A stretch of DNA of 64,000 bases from Endocarpon pusillum Z07020 (GCF_000464535.1 NW_006916578.1:1-64000), one strand, 5' to 3'; counted from the stretch's first letter, positions 34,922 to 46,270 are shown. Notes: generated by a model not told the origin, from the letters alone. Translations and numbers: made by a program.

Positions 34922-35428
34922 AGAGCTAGTTCTGCAACACCACGTTCTCTATACTTGTTTCCTAATTGGGAAGTAAAAGCAACATCAATATCAATGTGGT
35001 TTTTTGTATAGGAAGTTCAAATCATTCAATTGGTTATGATAGGCAAATTTACTAGCAATTTGTATGACGCAATACCCGCCAAGACTCAAACGCCGAATGT
35101 ACCTGTGTCGAATGTACCTGTGCGAATGTACCTGCCCGAAGACATTCCCCTCGTTGACCCCGTGACCTTAACAATACGCTTACAGCCCCGAATGAGAGTA
35201 AAATGGTGGGTCTTTGGATGCTTCGTAATGCTTCACAACATCGTTGTACATCCGCAAGGTAGCTCGCAACGACGCAAGTAGTTCGCTCAATTCTCGAACG
35301 GCCTTTGCCTACGCCAGAACACCGATATGAGACTGGATTCGTGGTCTGCGTCGGTTGAGCGAGCACTCACCCTAAGAATCAAAGATGCCATCACTTAAGT
35401 ATTCCCTGAGATGTGAGCCAACTACAGA
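34922..35428. other. 3' terminal region of MULE2 and flank
   Basis: 35042-35135 matches 29655-29745 strongly, including a run of short CGAATGYACC repeats. As the most conserved non-coding part of both copies it is the likely 3' terminal or subterminal repeat. Beyond it the two sequences diverge. Nothing else is recognisable to 35428. Confidence 0.5.
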
Positions 35429-36079
35429 CTATCTATTTCCCCCAGGAGTTAGGAAGACTGGACTAATATACATGCTCTTATGGCTCTTATTTACGGATGT
35501 ACGAAAGCGACCGAAACGATCAAAAGCTCTTTGGACTCGCTCCACAACGTACTCCTGTTATAGACCCAGAATTCTATTTTCTGAACGTTGACAACTTTTC
35601 TCCTCAGTAATACCTGGGGCTGTCTTTGCACGTGGTCGAGGAGTTCGAAGCACTTCCTTGACGAATGGACCAAAGGCAGAAGCATTGTTCCATTTGAACG
35701 ATCCTTGATCAAAGTTGTTCCCTACATCATGTCTGAATAGTACGCTCCCGCACCCAACAAATCCATGCTCTTTGGGGAACACGGAGTTGATTACATTCAT
35801 AAAGAAAGTGACGATACCTATGAGCAGATCAGTCAACCGAATGGTCTTAGTTAGGTGAAAGTCAGTAAAATATGTACAAAGCATCCGTTTTTGGTATTCA
35901 TGCTGAAATTGGCTGTTCTTGGAATGTGACGTGTCGGACGGAAGGAATGCAAACAAACTTGCAGAATTTTCGGCAAGTGTGAACCAACTTGCATACAAGA
36001 TCGTCAAAGAAACACAAAGAGGAGGAAATGCGCTTATCCATAAGACCAGAATCTTCTTACCATCTACATTGACCACCAC
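35429..36079 (-). pseudogene. Unidentified membrane-protein ORF with one in-frame stop
   Basis: From an ATG at 36079 the minus strand is open for 173 codons to a TAA at 35558-35560, and then open again in the same frame for about 42 codons to TAG at 35429. The composition looks coding across the stop, and the TAA could be a CAA changed by RIP. There are two hydrophobic segments (residues about 8-30 and 85-105) and a basic, polar C-terminal half. I do not recognise the family. It faces the Crinkler-like gene with only about 30 bp between start codons, so either the ATG choice is wrong or the two share a promoter. It could also be a fortuitous ORF. Confidence 0.35.
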
Positions 36080-36108
36080 ACCGTCATCACTTGCTCTACT
36101 TCTACATC

Positions 36109-38544
36109 ATGCCTCCTACTACCAGATCCAAAGCAACGAAGATTTCTAACTCTACGTCCGCGCCGGAAGAGTTCATACACAAGTCCTCTACCGCCGGAGC
36201 TCGCAGAGCAAAGGAAACTTCTCAACTGTTGAGCAGTCCAAAGGCGTCGGCGCGACAGCTTCCTGTTCCCAGATCCCGCAGAGCAAAGGAAACTTCTCAA
36301 CTTTTGAGCAGTCCAAGGGCGGCGGCGCAACAGCTTCCTGTTCCCAGATCCCGCAAGGCAAAGGAGCCTTCTCACCTCGCATCGGCTCTATCGGAAGTGT
36401 CGACTCGAGTACTTCCAGACAACGCGATCGTTCATTGGCCCTGTCGGACTTGTTCCTGTCCCCAAGGTGTTTTCACTCCACCGATTGACGTGTGCATGTT
36501 CTGTGAACACGATATGGATGACCATGACCTTTCCACTGACAATATAGCATGGGATCCAAATGTCTGCCATGTGAGTCAAAGAGAAGAACTTGTTGCTGCT
36601 GCCCTCCGACTTGTGCTAGAGAAAGGGGTGGTTGTCATACGTGCCACTCCACAAGTTGGGAAAACGACACTGCTTGTGCTGCTAGGTCGACATATTTTGT
36701 ATAATCATCATTCTCTCGAACCAATCTGGATGCAGTGGAAACGCAAAGAAGATCGGAACGGCCTCAACTACATAGAGTATCTTAATCAAGAAGCAAAGGA
36801 ATGGCATAGAATTAATGCTCGACACCGGCCCAGTCATCCAAACGCAAAGAAGATATATCTTATCGACGAGGCGCAGAATTCTTACTCTGATGTTGAATTT
36901 TGGACCCGCGTACTGAAGAACAGATACACCAGATCACGATCATTATTTGTACTGGTGTGCGTCTATGGATCCACCACCGATTCCTTGACACGGTTCATAG
37001 GAAGGGATCAGAACATTCAATCTGAAGCCATTAAGATTGATCAGAGCCAAAGGATCGATTTACGTCCTTCCGTGAAGGGTGGATTGTGTATGCAATTCAC
37101 TTGGAAAGAGACCGAAGACGTTGTCCAAAAATGGGCGTATGACAACAAGTTCAAGCTCATGGGTAATGTGGGGCAGTATATGCATACTGCAACCAGTGGT
37201 CATCCCGGCATGCTTGGAATGCTTTTGATGTCTTTTGATTCTTGCTTCTCTCAGGTAAATACTTAATCATCATTTTTGAGGATCGTCTTGTGCTAACAGT
37301 TGCTTCCCAGCTGGACAGCAAAGTCCGATTGTCAAGAACATGGACACCAGAGCTTTGCCATTCCATTATCACCAATCAAGTCAATTATCTGGATGTGCTT
37401 GAACGTTGTGGTAGAGGGGTTTGGACAACGGATGCGGAGAGTTTCTGTCTGAACGCTTTGTGGAGAGAAGAATATGCTGATATCAAATATGTGGACGTTG
37501 TCAAAGCCATGTCAAAAGCAGCAATGCAGCGCGACGGCTACGTTCATTCACAGACAGGTTTCGATGCATTTGCATTTTGTCACAAAATGGGATTTCTGCA
37601 CACAGAACCTTTGGCTGGGACGGACATGGAGATCAAATACGTATTTGCGTCCCCAGTCCATCGAAGGTACACGATGACAATCCATAAGATGATGGTGACG
37701 CTGACGTTATTCTAGAGTTGCGCACAGGCGCCTCTTACCAGGTCCCGACCCAGACGCAGCAGCAGATGGCCGCACGCTCTTGCAGGTATGCCTGAATGCA
37801 ATCGAAGGGATAAGTCCATCTGCCATACAAAATCGATCTAATGATCGCTGGAGCATTCCAGAGGCAGCATTCCAGGATGAGATGTATCGTTGCCTTTTTC
37901 GCGAGCTCCACCATCTACCTATCCTGTCCGAGTATTCCCATTCTTCGAGTGGTAAAGTCGACTTCTATGTTTTCAACAAGAAATGGGGTATCGAAATTCT
38001 TCAGTCTGGAAGCAAGGCACAAATTATGGAGCATGCGGCTCGGTTTGGACCAGGAGGTAAATACAGCACATGGAACATCCTTGAGGATTACATCGTCCTC
38101 AACTTCTGTCCCAAAACTAAGCTTCGAAACCTCGAGGTTCAAGGTAAAGACTTCATTCGTTCTATTTGGCTCACCTTTGGCTAACCCAAGTTTGACTGGA
38201 CTGTAGACACCCAACTCAAATCTCATATCATGCAAATTGTTATAGATGCTCATGCACGTATCGCCGAAGTATACACCTACGACACGCAGTTGAAGGCTAG
38301 CTTCACGTTAGGTGAAGGACGGTATGGCTCCGGTACTGGGGCGTACAATCTGGGAATGCCAAATGAGGAGTCGAATGGTTCGACGGCTGATCGCGGTCAC
38401 GCCTTCGGTACATTGGATATGGCGCTGCTGCTAAGGGGCGAGAGAGATTCAAGGAGACAAGTGCTCCAAATGTCGATGGAGCAGATATTACAGATGCCCG
38501 AGGAGGAGCGAGCAATCATATTGAGTTATTTCACTACGGGATAA
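36109..38544 (+). CDS. Crinkler-type protein: P-loop NTPase plus restriction-like nuclease domain
   Basis: Exons 36109-37254, 37311-37666, 37716-38143 and 38207-38544 join in frame to 755 residues. Introns of 56, 49 and 63 bp have TGCTAAC, CTGAC and CTAAC branch sites. The basic N-terminus contains a 25-residue tandem repeat (about residues 32-81). A cysteine cluster (CRTCSC... CMFCEHD, from residue 112) may bind zinc. Walker A is ATPQVGKTT (from 179) and Walker B is YLIDEAQ (D253). Near the C-terminus D583...WGIE594 followed by ...EH..RF..GGKY fits the PD-(D/E)XK nuclease of Crinkler (CR) effectors. In that group, as known from oomycetes and some fungi, the protein enters nuclei and damages DNA or signals in host conflict. 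Role here is inferred; no LxLFLAK header or signal peptide is seen. The start codon context (ACATCATGCC) is good. Confidence 0.7.
36203..36376 (+). repeat. 75-bp tandem repeat in the Crinkler-like gene
   Basis: Two 75-bp units, 36203-36277 and 36278-36352, are nearly identical, and a partial third follows. Each unit codes for RAKETSQLLSSP plus a QLPVPRSR tail. Being a multiple of three, copy changes would keep the frame. Confidence 0.9.
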
Positions 38545-40003
38545 GGGGCGAGTAGGGGCTGCTCGAACGGAATATATCACCAAAGAGACTGGTGGAGAGA
38601 GCTACGAAAGGAATCAGATGTAACGACATCATCATCTACTAGACTGAGACAAGTTTTCAACAATGTAACATACCAAGCAATGTTGGTGAGAGGAGGCATA
38701 AAGGTCTACCTACCAACGAGTACCTCGACTGCAAACCATGAATCTCGCCCAACCACTAGACCCGCCACGATTACTGGAGTCCCATCGGATAGATACTCCT
38801 TTTGACAGGCTGTTGCCGTTCTTGCCCCTCTCCGTGAACTCCATTACCATAGGAATGTCTCGCTTGGTCGAGGAAATCGAATGAAATGCGGATTACGAAA
38901 GCACCACCAACAACTCGTTCATGGCCAGAGGTATGGATGGGAGGAAGAAAGCTGCGCGTTTACTCCGAGGCAGACATCGTCAGATATCCATCCTCTTGCC
39001 GTGATCGCCTTTGTAGACCTACTCCATGACATGTCCAGATTTGGATCCGGCGCAGCTATTCGAACGGGGCCCATCACCTAATCGTGGACCAAGCTCAGGA
39101 GAAACCCTTTTACGGGCTTTCCATTACGGTGTACGGCGAAGGAGTCGACCTAAATAATCGGTCGCACTGGGGCCTTCATGCTCTGTCGCCAAAGCGATTC
39201 TTTTGGTGACCGTCTGCATGTCACTTTGCTCGATCGTAGCAACCTTATGTATAAGGTACGTTCAGGAGTACCCCTGAATAGCGCTTCTTGCGAGAGTTGC
39301 TACATAATTGCAGTCTGGAGCTCCCAGCAGCGTCAGCAGGGGATGGAAGTCATCCGGAGCGAAGCGGCTCCTCGGGACGGCAGGAGGCGGTGCCAGTGAC
39401 TGCACCCAAAGCCGAAGAACTTGTTAGTCCAGACACTTAAGAGAGATGGAATGAACTGTTCGGGTTGCCTGCAGCGCAGCTGGCGGCACCGCTTGGTCGG
39501 CTTTAGGAGGCACTCTCCACATCGAGGTACCTCACGATATCTCATGAGCGCACGGATTCCCTTTGTCTGTTGAAGCGTACTTACAACGAGGGCGAAGGTC
39601 TGCCCTTTTAGGTACGAGTGATGTGGTATTAGTACGCAGAGGGTCATCATAATAATCAAGACGCCTAAGCTATGGTGAAGGCCATTATTGTCATGATGGC
39701 GCTCGGGTGAACCGGTGACTCCTATGCATAGTACTTCCACAGCTGCACTGTAGAAATTGAAAACCTCGATAAATGCTATACTGGTAGAATGGATGCAAAG
39801 CCTCGATAGGGATGGAAGGGGAAATGAGCTTTCAAGACTCTGCTCAAAAACCTATAGGAAAGTGAGGGAATGGTGCACGAGGGAAAGATATATGGCGTGT
39901 ACTAGATGGGAGATAGCGGTGCATGAACGCTCAGATTATGACTCGAGTCCTGTTTCTCGTTCCAAAAGAAATACAAAAGCAGCTTCTCTTCCTGTCTCCT
40001 GAA
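38545..40003. other. Intergenic; possible gene relics
   Basis: Only short ORFs are present. One frame at about 39050-39210 (+) has coding-like composition but no start and no recognised family. A minus-strand frame at 39333-39740 has a hydrophobic stretch and a good GTAAGT donor. I cannot build a gene from either. Confidence 0.4.
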
Positions 40004-40635
40004 TCAAAGAGCCAGGTTATAGGTGTAATCATCTTCCATGTTCTGCGAAACCCAAAGCACGATCGAGCTAGCGCATATGTCAGTACATCCACACTCATCT
40101 AAACTCAACACATACCTCAGCATAACCAATGCGTTTGCAACGACATTCGCAATTCCAAGCCAGAGCGTCATGAAATTTGCTCCTTCACCCTCATTCTCAT
40201 CCCTCACCAAGTATTTCAATACCATTACTGTGACGCTTCCTGCCAACCCTCCCGCCATCAGGGCAAATCCCAAGAACAACACCAACCTAGCCTTCCAAGC
40301 CACTCCAGAACCGGAATAGGAGAAGCTATCTGCGGACAGCCTTGTCTTCTCGATAGAATTGATAACGAGCATGCCCAATGAGGAGCAGATCAGTGGGATC
40401 CAGTCAATGAAGGTGATGTGGAAAAGGGAGGCATTGAGGTTCGAGTGTGAGTAGGTTGCAGCATCTATAAAGAAGAAAGCTCCAAGGGAAAACTAGAAAT
40501 GGTCAGAGATGATAGGCGTTAAGGGGAGAGGTGTTAACGAACGAGTGCGCCGGCTAGGTAGACGCCTGCGGTTCGGGTTGTAGCACTGTTTAGCCAGGCA
40601 GGTTTAGGAAATCGAAAAAGTCGGTGCGAGGACAT
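40004..40635 (-). CDS. VPS68: Vps68/TMEM50 (UPF0220) family membrane protein
   Basis: Exons 40543-40635, 40116-40492 and 40004-40067 (minus strand) give 177 residues. The 50-bp and 48-bp introns were placed by reading frame and by the conserved junctions AGAL/FSLGAFF and VML/SSIVLW. Four membrane segments are visible (residues about 22-46, 60-84, 100-128 and 140-162). The FRFPKPAWLNS N-terminus and SADSFSYSGSGVAWKARLVLF loop are hallmarks of the family. In yeast Vps68 works with Vps55 at endosomes to pass cargo to the vacuole. Start ATG at 40635; a long 5' flank on the same strand is free of genes. Full length for the family. Confidence 0.88.
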
Positions 40636-42273
40636 GTTTTAGGTTGGTAAGGGAGATATGAAAGGAGCCACGATACGTTGTAGGTAAGAGGGGGGAGGGT
40701 GTTGGAGGTTCAAGTTGAAGCTGAGGTGTGCTGTGGCTGGAGCTCACTGGCAGGTTGGACGTCGATGCCAAGGCCGGATTTCATTCCTGTACGGAGTAGC
40801 TACTTCTTCACTTCAAGTTGCAGTTGAAAACAAAAGTCGTTCTGCGTCGTACGCACTAGATTTCTTGCCCAGATCCAGTCAGGCAAGGGCTACCTGAACT
40901 CATCGAAATGGGTCTCATACAGCTTGCTCTGCGACATGGATTACGAGCTCTATTCTGCTTATGAAGATTGAAGACAGATTTACACACACCATGGAATTCT
41001 CTGCGAAGCGGGATGGGTGTGGATCTCGTTCCCAGCATATTTTGGTCTTTCCAGTCCTACAGATGTGGAATAAAACCATCTTTCCCTTTTCAACACATGT
41101 GTCGCCAACTCATGCTTACCCCTTTTAGCCTACTATCCAGACTCCTTCTGCCTCTTCCAAATGATCATCAATGCTCCAACAAACAGTATGTCGATATCCT
41201 CGCGGCCAGCCACATCGAGACACAATTTCCACAAGGCAAATGTACCAGCTGCACTATCGAATCAGCTTCCTTTTACTCATAACAATTTCGAAGCCATGAT
41301 GGCTTTATTTCCTGCTTCTGGTCAACATAACCGTGGTTGTTAGCGAAGCTGCGATGCAATGGTTCTACAACCTTCTCATGGACTGGATAAAGCTGTTGAC
41401 CTGATGTACATCCCACCTCGGCCACCTCATGAGTTCTCCACTCGTCATTTTCCATGTTCATCAGATTAGCACTGGCAATGCAACAGATCGAAATTCACAC
41501 GGATAGATCTGAGCGCTTGGTATCCAGCTCAGCGTTCCTTGGGTAGTGACTCCATCCACAATCCCAGTGACGATCTACCTAAGCGGAATATGCGTTTCAT
41601 CAGAGCATCATTGCCGATGTTTTGTGTCATCTCAAATCTCACTTGAAATGGGCGCTCCGTTTCCATGAAATAGCTCGCTTTCACATCATTCTCTACCTTT
41701 GCTTGCTTAGGCGGAACGTAATAAGACAGGAGATAATTTCGTCCTCAGCAGCAGGCTCCAATATTGAAAGTCGTTGGTGAACACTGGTCGCTTACTCTAG
41801 AGACGAGCAACATTGGCCCAACCCTAATGGTGTCCCGAAATTCAACCTCGTAGTGTTCATACTGTTGCAGAAGAGACTAGCCAAAGCTCGAAAGAAGAAC
41901 ATGTAGTAGGATCGTGTGAGAGACGTAAGTTCAAGTGTGGCGTAAAGAACAAACATTGGCAGCGAAAGTCCCAGAACCAAATGCACGTTAAAGTACAAAA
42001 GGTTCTAAAATGAAACAAATGCCAACTCTCTGCAGAAGATATGTATGACATTCCATGCCCTCGTATTCGAGCCGTCCAAACTCTATCCTCAATCTTCCTC
42101 CTTACCCGAGCGTGGCACAAGTTTTGCTTGGATCGAAAATTCTGGGCGTCGTTAGAGCGGGCTGTTTTGATGTATTTAATATCATAGCACTACTTCAACA
42201 TGCTATAACTATGACACTTCGACCAAATCCATGTAATCCCAACGCCATCACCATGTTTTAGAAATGCTTTCAA
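40636..42273. other. Intergenic; possible decayed membrane-protein gene on minus strand
   Basis: Between about 41460 and 42060 several minus-strand frames look coding, for example one reading YVPPKQAKVENDVKASYF near 41650 and a hydrophobic stretch at 41880-41998. Trial splicing runs into stops. I cannot identify or rebuild a product. 40636-41000 is the Vps68 promoter side. Confidence 0.35.
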
Positions 42274-43890
42274 TCAATCAAGAAACCTGCCAAGATTGCC
42301 ACCAATATGCTCGAGATCAAGCAAGAACGTGTCATGGCCGAATAAGCTAATGTCTTCCCCCAACTCAACATGTTTGACCTGTTGGTTACCGGCTGATCGC
42401 AAAGTCTCCGCGATCTCTTTTTGCTGCCATGCTGGAAAGAGGATATCACTTGCGACGCCCATGACCAATGTAGAATGATTCTTTAGCCCGGCCAGACCGT
42501 CAACCAGATCTTGTGGAGGTCCCAAAGTGTTATTTTCGACCTTTTGATCCAGTGGTGGAGACTGAACTTGTTCTTCGTACTTTTCGTCCGGTAGTGTAAG
42601 GCTGCAGGAAAGGTCACGCTGATCTTTCACTGCCCCGCTCCCAGAAAGTTTCGCTGCATTCTCCTTCCGACGTTGCATAGTGCTGACAGCATTCTTACTG
42701 CCAAGGTCAAACAGGTCCATCGCTTTTGATACATAGAGCAAACTATTAGGATCGTACTCCAATGAAAACTTCTCTCCAGCATGGTCCAGATATGTCTCGA
42801 TCAAGAAGTCAGGACACAGTGCTGGCTGTTTGGATGGATCAGCTCGTTGTCTGCCAAATCGATTCTCCCATTCTGGTCCACTTCTGTAGGTAACAGTTGC
42901 GATCTCCCTTGCCAATTTCATACCACTATGAGGTGGTATCCGGCCTGGATCATAATAAAAACCACGATTCCAATTCGGATCCATCATCAACACCTGCCGC
43001 TGTGTATGTCTCATGGCTATGCTGTAAGGATGACTTCGTGCGCACCCAGATATCGAGACAATCTTTCCCACCCGATCAGGAAAGAGTGTTCCGGCAGCTA
43101 ACGATTGCATTCCTCCCATACTAGCTCCAACACTTGCATATAGCTTTTGTATGCCAAGCCCATCCACCAATCTGAATTGCGCTCTGACCATATCCTGCAT
43201 TGTCAAGATGGGGAATCGAGTCGCGTAGCGCTGACCATCTGAAGGATCAATGGATGACGGACCTGTTGAGCCGTAGCAGCCGCCGATAACATTTGTGCAA
43301 ATAACGTGATATTTATTGGTGTCAAGAGGACGTCCGGGCCCAATGAATTTCTCCCACCAACCGGGTTTAGGGTTCAGATCCGTACTATGAGCATGACTAG
43401 ATGCTGACAGTCCGGTGTGGAGCAAAATAGCATTGCTCCGATCCGTATTCAGAACTCCCCACGTCTCGTAGGCAATATCAAATTCTGGTAGTACTCCTCC
43501 CCAATCTAGTAAGAGCGGCTCCTGAGAATGATATCGAAAATGCTTTCCCGTCGTATACGAAGGTTCAGGTCCAGAATCAAGGGATCGATTGGATAATTTC
43601 GCTGTTTTAGCTTCCTGAGCATCAAGGCAGGGGAATGAGAGGGCAGGATTGGATGAGTCTGAAGGTGGTAAGATTTCTTCTTCGACTTCCGCAAGAGCTT
43701 CTTGAGCTTTGAGGGTGGGCTGTGTACGGATTGAACGTTTGGAAGGAAGATTGATAGAGTTTCGAACCCACTGTGGTCGCTGTGGTGGAGACGGACGGAT
43801 GGGTATCATGAAAGATAATTTGAGCAACCGACCCACCAATCTGGCTTCTCGAAGGCTTGCCATCGTGATGACCAATTTGGTCGGCGTCAA
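42274..43890 (-). CDS. cysA: Serine/homoserine O-acyltransferase (MetX/CysA-type, alpha/beta hydrolase)
   Basis: A single 538-residue exon. The catalytic triad is readable: Ser257 in GASMGG, Asp482 in MGVASDILFP and His519 in FGHDTFLL. The fold and LLHTGLSASSHAHS and NVIGGCYGSTGP motifs are those of homoserine O-acetyltransferase. Unlike Met2, it has a basic N-terminal extension of about 80 residues and an FPCLDAQEAKTA segment, as in the fungal CysA/Cys2 serine O-acyltransferases, whose mitochondrial product feeds O-acetylserine into cysteine synthesis. Substrate (serine rather than homoserine) is inferred from that extension. The start could be Met1 or Met10. A predicted mitochondrial presequence fits either. 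Confidence 0.85.
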   Translation of the reverse strand: MTPTKLVITMASLREARLVGRLLKLSFMIPIRPSPPQRPQWVRNSINLPSKRSIRTQPTLKAQEALAEVEEEILPPSDSSNPALSFPCLDAQEAKTAKLSNRSLDSGPEPSYTTGKHFRYHSQEPLLLDWGGVLPEFDIAYETWGVLNTDRSNAILLHTGLSASSHAHSTDLNPKPGWWEKFIGPGRPLDTNKYHVICTNVIGGCYGSTGPSSIDPSDGQRYATRFPILTMQDMVRAQFRLVDGLGIQKLYASVGASMGGMQSLAAGTLFPDRVGKIVSISGCARSHPYSIAMRHTQRQVLMMDPNWNRGFYYDPGRIPPHSGMKLAREIATVTYRSGPEWENRFGRQRADPSKQPALCPDFLIETYLDHAGEKFSLEYDPNSLLYVSKAMDLFDLGSKNAVSTMQRRKENAAKLSGSGAVKDQRDLSCSLTLPDEKYEEQVQSPPLDQKVENNTLGPPQDLVDGLAGLKNHSTLVMGVASDILFPAWQQKEIAETLRSAGNQQVKHVELGEDISLFGHDTFLLDLEHIGGNLGRFLD

Positions 43891-45139
43891 GTCTATTAAG
43901 CAGCCTTATAAAGGCGTTGTGATAACTGATGAAAGCCATGTTTGCAGTTGGCGACGGCGTGGTTGACACTCTGCGAAGCGAAGTTGATGGCATCATCTTT
44001 GAGCTCAATGATTGGCTCAAGACAATAGCTTGTTCCGAACTTTAGCCGTGACCCCAGATTGCATTTGTTTTACTACCATCCTGTCGAAACGTGTGTTGTT
44101 CTGAAAACCCTGGATAGCTACGAGATTGAAGCATTCTAAAGCTATTCGTTATATATCTACTACTGCCTTTTCAAGAAATGTGCGGTTAGATTGCCGTCTA
44201 GCTGTGCAGTCATCGCTGCTATCAGTGTTGTTACTTCTGGGCCCCTTCGTATGCAATCATCAATTCGTTCTAGCCATTTGTAAGGCAAGGTTGCTTTGGA
44301 TGACACACCTCCTTGCATCCATTAGGCAGGTTGTGTAGCACAAACAGTGGCCCCACACGATTGGCATGCTTGGAGTTTCAGATAGTGTCTGACAGATGTG
44401 AAGACCAAAAGTGGCGCAGCATTGACCAGATATGAATGAGATTTGTATTTTCTTTCTTTTTCAGCGGTTGGCACTCGGAAAATTGCATGGTACCTCGAAT
44501 TCATCACGAGTGGTTGTCAAATAAAAGCCTCCTATTTGGCACATGTCAGCCTCTCGGGGGTCCGTGACGCAAGCTTAGGCGCTATCTTTGCGCCTCCGTG
44601 GTATCCGGCCGCCGATCGGTGGAACACCCGCCTAAGCAATAAAGCTTAGTACTGTTGGAGAGGTACGAGCTGAATCAACTCGCTTAAACGGACACCCTCC
44701 CTTATCAACAAGTTATCATCCTCCGACGCTCGTTTTTGTCTTCCCTGACCTTTACGGGTCGTTCTACAACTGCTTTCCGCCGTTCGTACTCAAAACGAAG
44801 CCCTCGATCTGGATTGATTCATAGAGGGCTGTGACTTGATTGTTACCTCCGAATCGGTTGATTGACTGGCTTCGTATTTGCCAACGCGGCCTAGGGCCCC
44901 CCAACCTATCATCTACTGTTCGCTTCGGCCTCCTAGTACCTGAAAATACACTCATTCAGCCTTGCGATCACACTATCCACGAATTAATACCGTTGTCCCT
45001 TCCTCAAACTTCAACCAGTTCAAAGACCTGTTGCCTACTTGTACTCCTCAGCAAACGCGAGTTTGAATACGTTTCCGATGCGGTGACTGCAATTGTCTAT
45101 CCTTTCACGGCCCAGTGTCTATCCCGTCATATATTCAGC
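43891..45139. other. Divergent promoter region between cysA-like and Och1-like genes
   Basis: About 1.25 kb between two genes transcribed away from each other. No ORF with coding character on its own. The frame upstream of 45140 stays open from 44840 but shows no family similarity and is taken as 5' untranslated sequence. Confidence 0.5.
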
Positions 45140-46270
45140 ATGTGGACTTATCGGAAGAGCCTGTTAGCGGCGGTCTGCGTCTTCACAATATTCTACCTTT
45201 TCAAGTCCTCCCGATCATCCTCCGCATCTACCTCGAACACGGCTTCATTCGGATTAGGTTCACGGGGAAGAAGCTACCCCCCCTCATTATCCACAAAGAA
45301 TAGACCATCAAGTCAACAGACCATCGAGAATCTGGCGTCGAAGCCCTTACGAGAAAGACTACGATATCAATTTCCATACGACCTCGAATCAAAATTCCCT
45401 GCATATATCTGGCAAACATGGAAATATAGCCCAGCTTCGGGAGAATTTGGTGAGAATTTGAGACCACTAGAAGCATCGTGGACAGAACAACACCCAGGAT
45501 TCATCCATGAAGTGGTTACGGATGATGCAGCCTTACACTTAATCAAATACCTTTACGCCTCCGTACCAGAAGTGACGGAAGCCTATGCTTCCATGCCATT
45601 ACCTGTTCTCAAAGCCGACTTTTTCAGATACCTCATCCTCCTCGCTCGAGGTGGGATTTATTCCGACATTGACACGCAAGCCCTTAAGCCAGCCACCGAT
45701 TGGCTACCAAAGGATTTTGATAGATCAACCGTTGGATTAGTGGTTGGGATTGAAGCAGATGCTACTGACCGAAAAGACTGGGCGCAATGGTATTCGAGGA
45801 GAATTCAGTTTTGTCAATGGACCATCCAATCTAAACCAGGTCATCCGGCACTTCGCGATTTAGTTGCTACCGTTACGGAGGAAACACTTCGCATGAAAAA
45901 ACAAGGGATACTTAAGGCAAACAAGATGGATAAGAGCGTCGTGGAATTCACTGGTCCTGCAGTATTCACTGATGCGATATTTTCATACTTCAACAATGAA
46001 TCATTCTTCGACTATAGCGCCAGGGGTGCCAACATCTCTGTTATAGACTTTGCTGGGATCAGCAGCCAGAAGAAGGTTGGAGATGTTATCGTCCTGCCTA
46101 TCACTAGCTTCAGTCCTGGAGTAGAGCAAATGGGAGCTGGAGGGATTGATGATCCCATGGCTTTTGTGAAACATGAATTCTCAGGTATTAGTCCCTAAGT
46201 CTACACTTCATGTCCACTGACAGTCCCAGGTGTGTGGAAGCCGGAATCGGAGCGCATGAAGAACAATTGA
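45140..46270 (+). CDS. Och1/Hoc1-like alpha-1,6-mannosyltransferase (GT32)
   Basis: Exons 45140-46184 and 46230-46270 give 361 residues. The 45-bp intron (GTATTA ... CTGAC ... CAG) restores the family C-terminus, HEFSG/VWKPESERMKNN; without it the protein stops three codons later. Residues 8-22 form a type II signal anchor for the Golgi. A Ser/Thr-rich stem follows, then PAYIWQTWKYS and the Mn-binding DID at 176-178 within RGGIYSDIDT. Family members add mannose to N-glycan cores in the Golgi to start outer-chain extension. The first Met with the anchor was chosen over an upstream in-frame ATG at 44840. Confidence 0.88.

Noticed and set aside
39050..39210. Coding-like frame without start
   Set aside because: No homology recognised, flanked by stops; noted only as a possible relic.
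41792..42120. Hydrophobic minus-strand ORFs, possible transporter
   Set aside because: Trial splicing does not yield a continuous frame, and no family motif is secure.
44840..45139. In-frame 100-codon extension upstream of the Och1-like gene
   Set aside because: The Golgi signal anchor begins right after the Met at 45140, and the extension shows no family similarity, so it is taken as 5' untranslated sequence.
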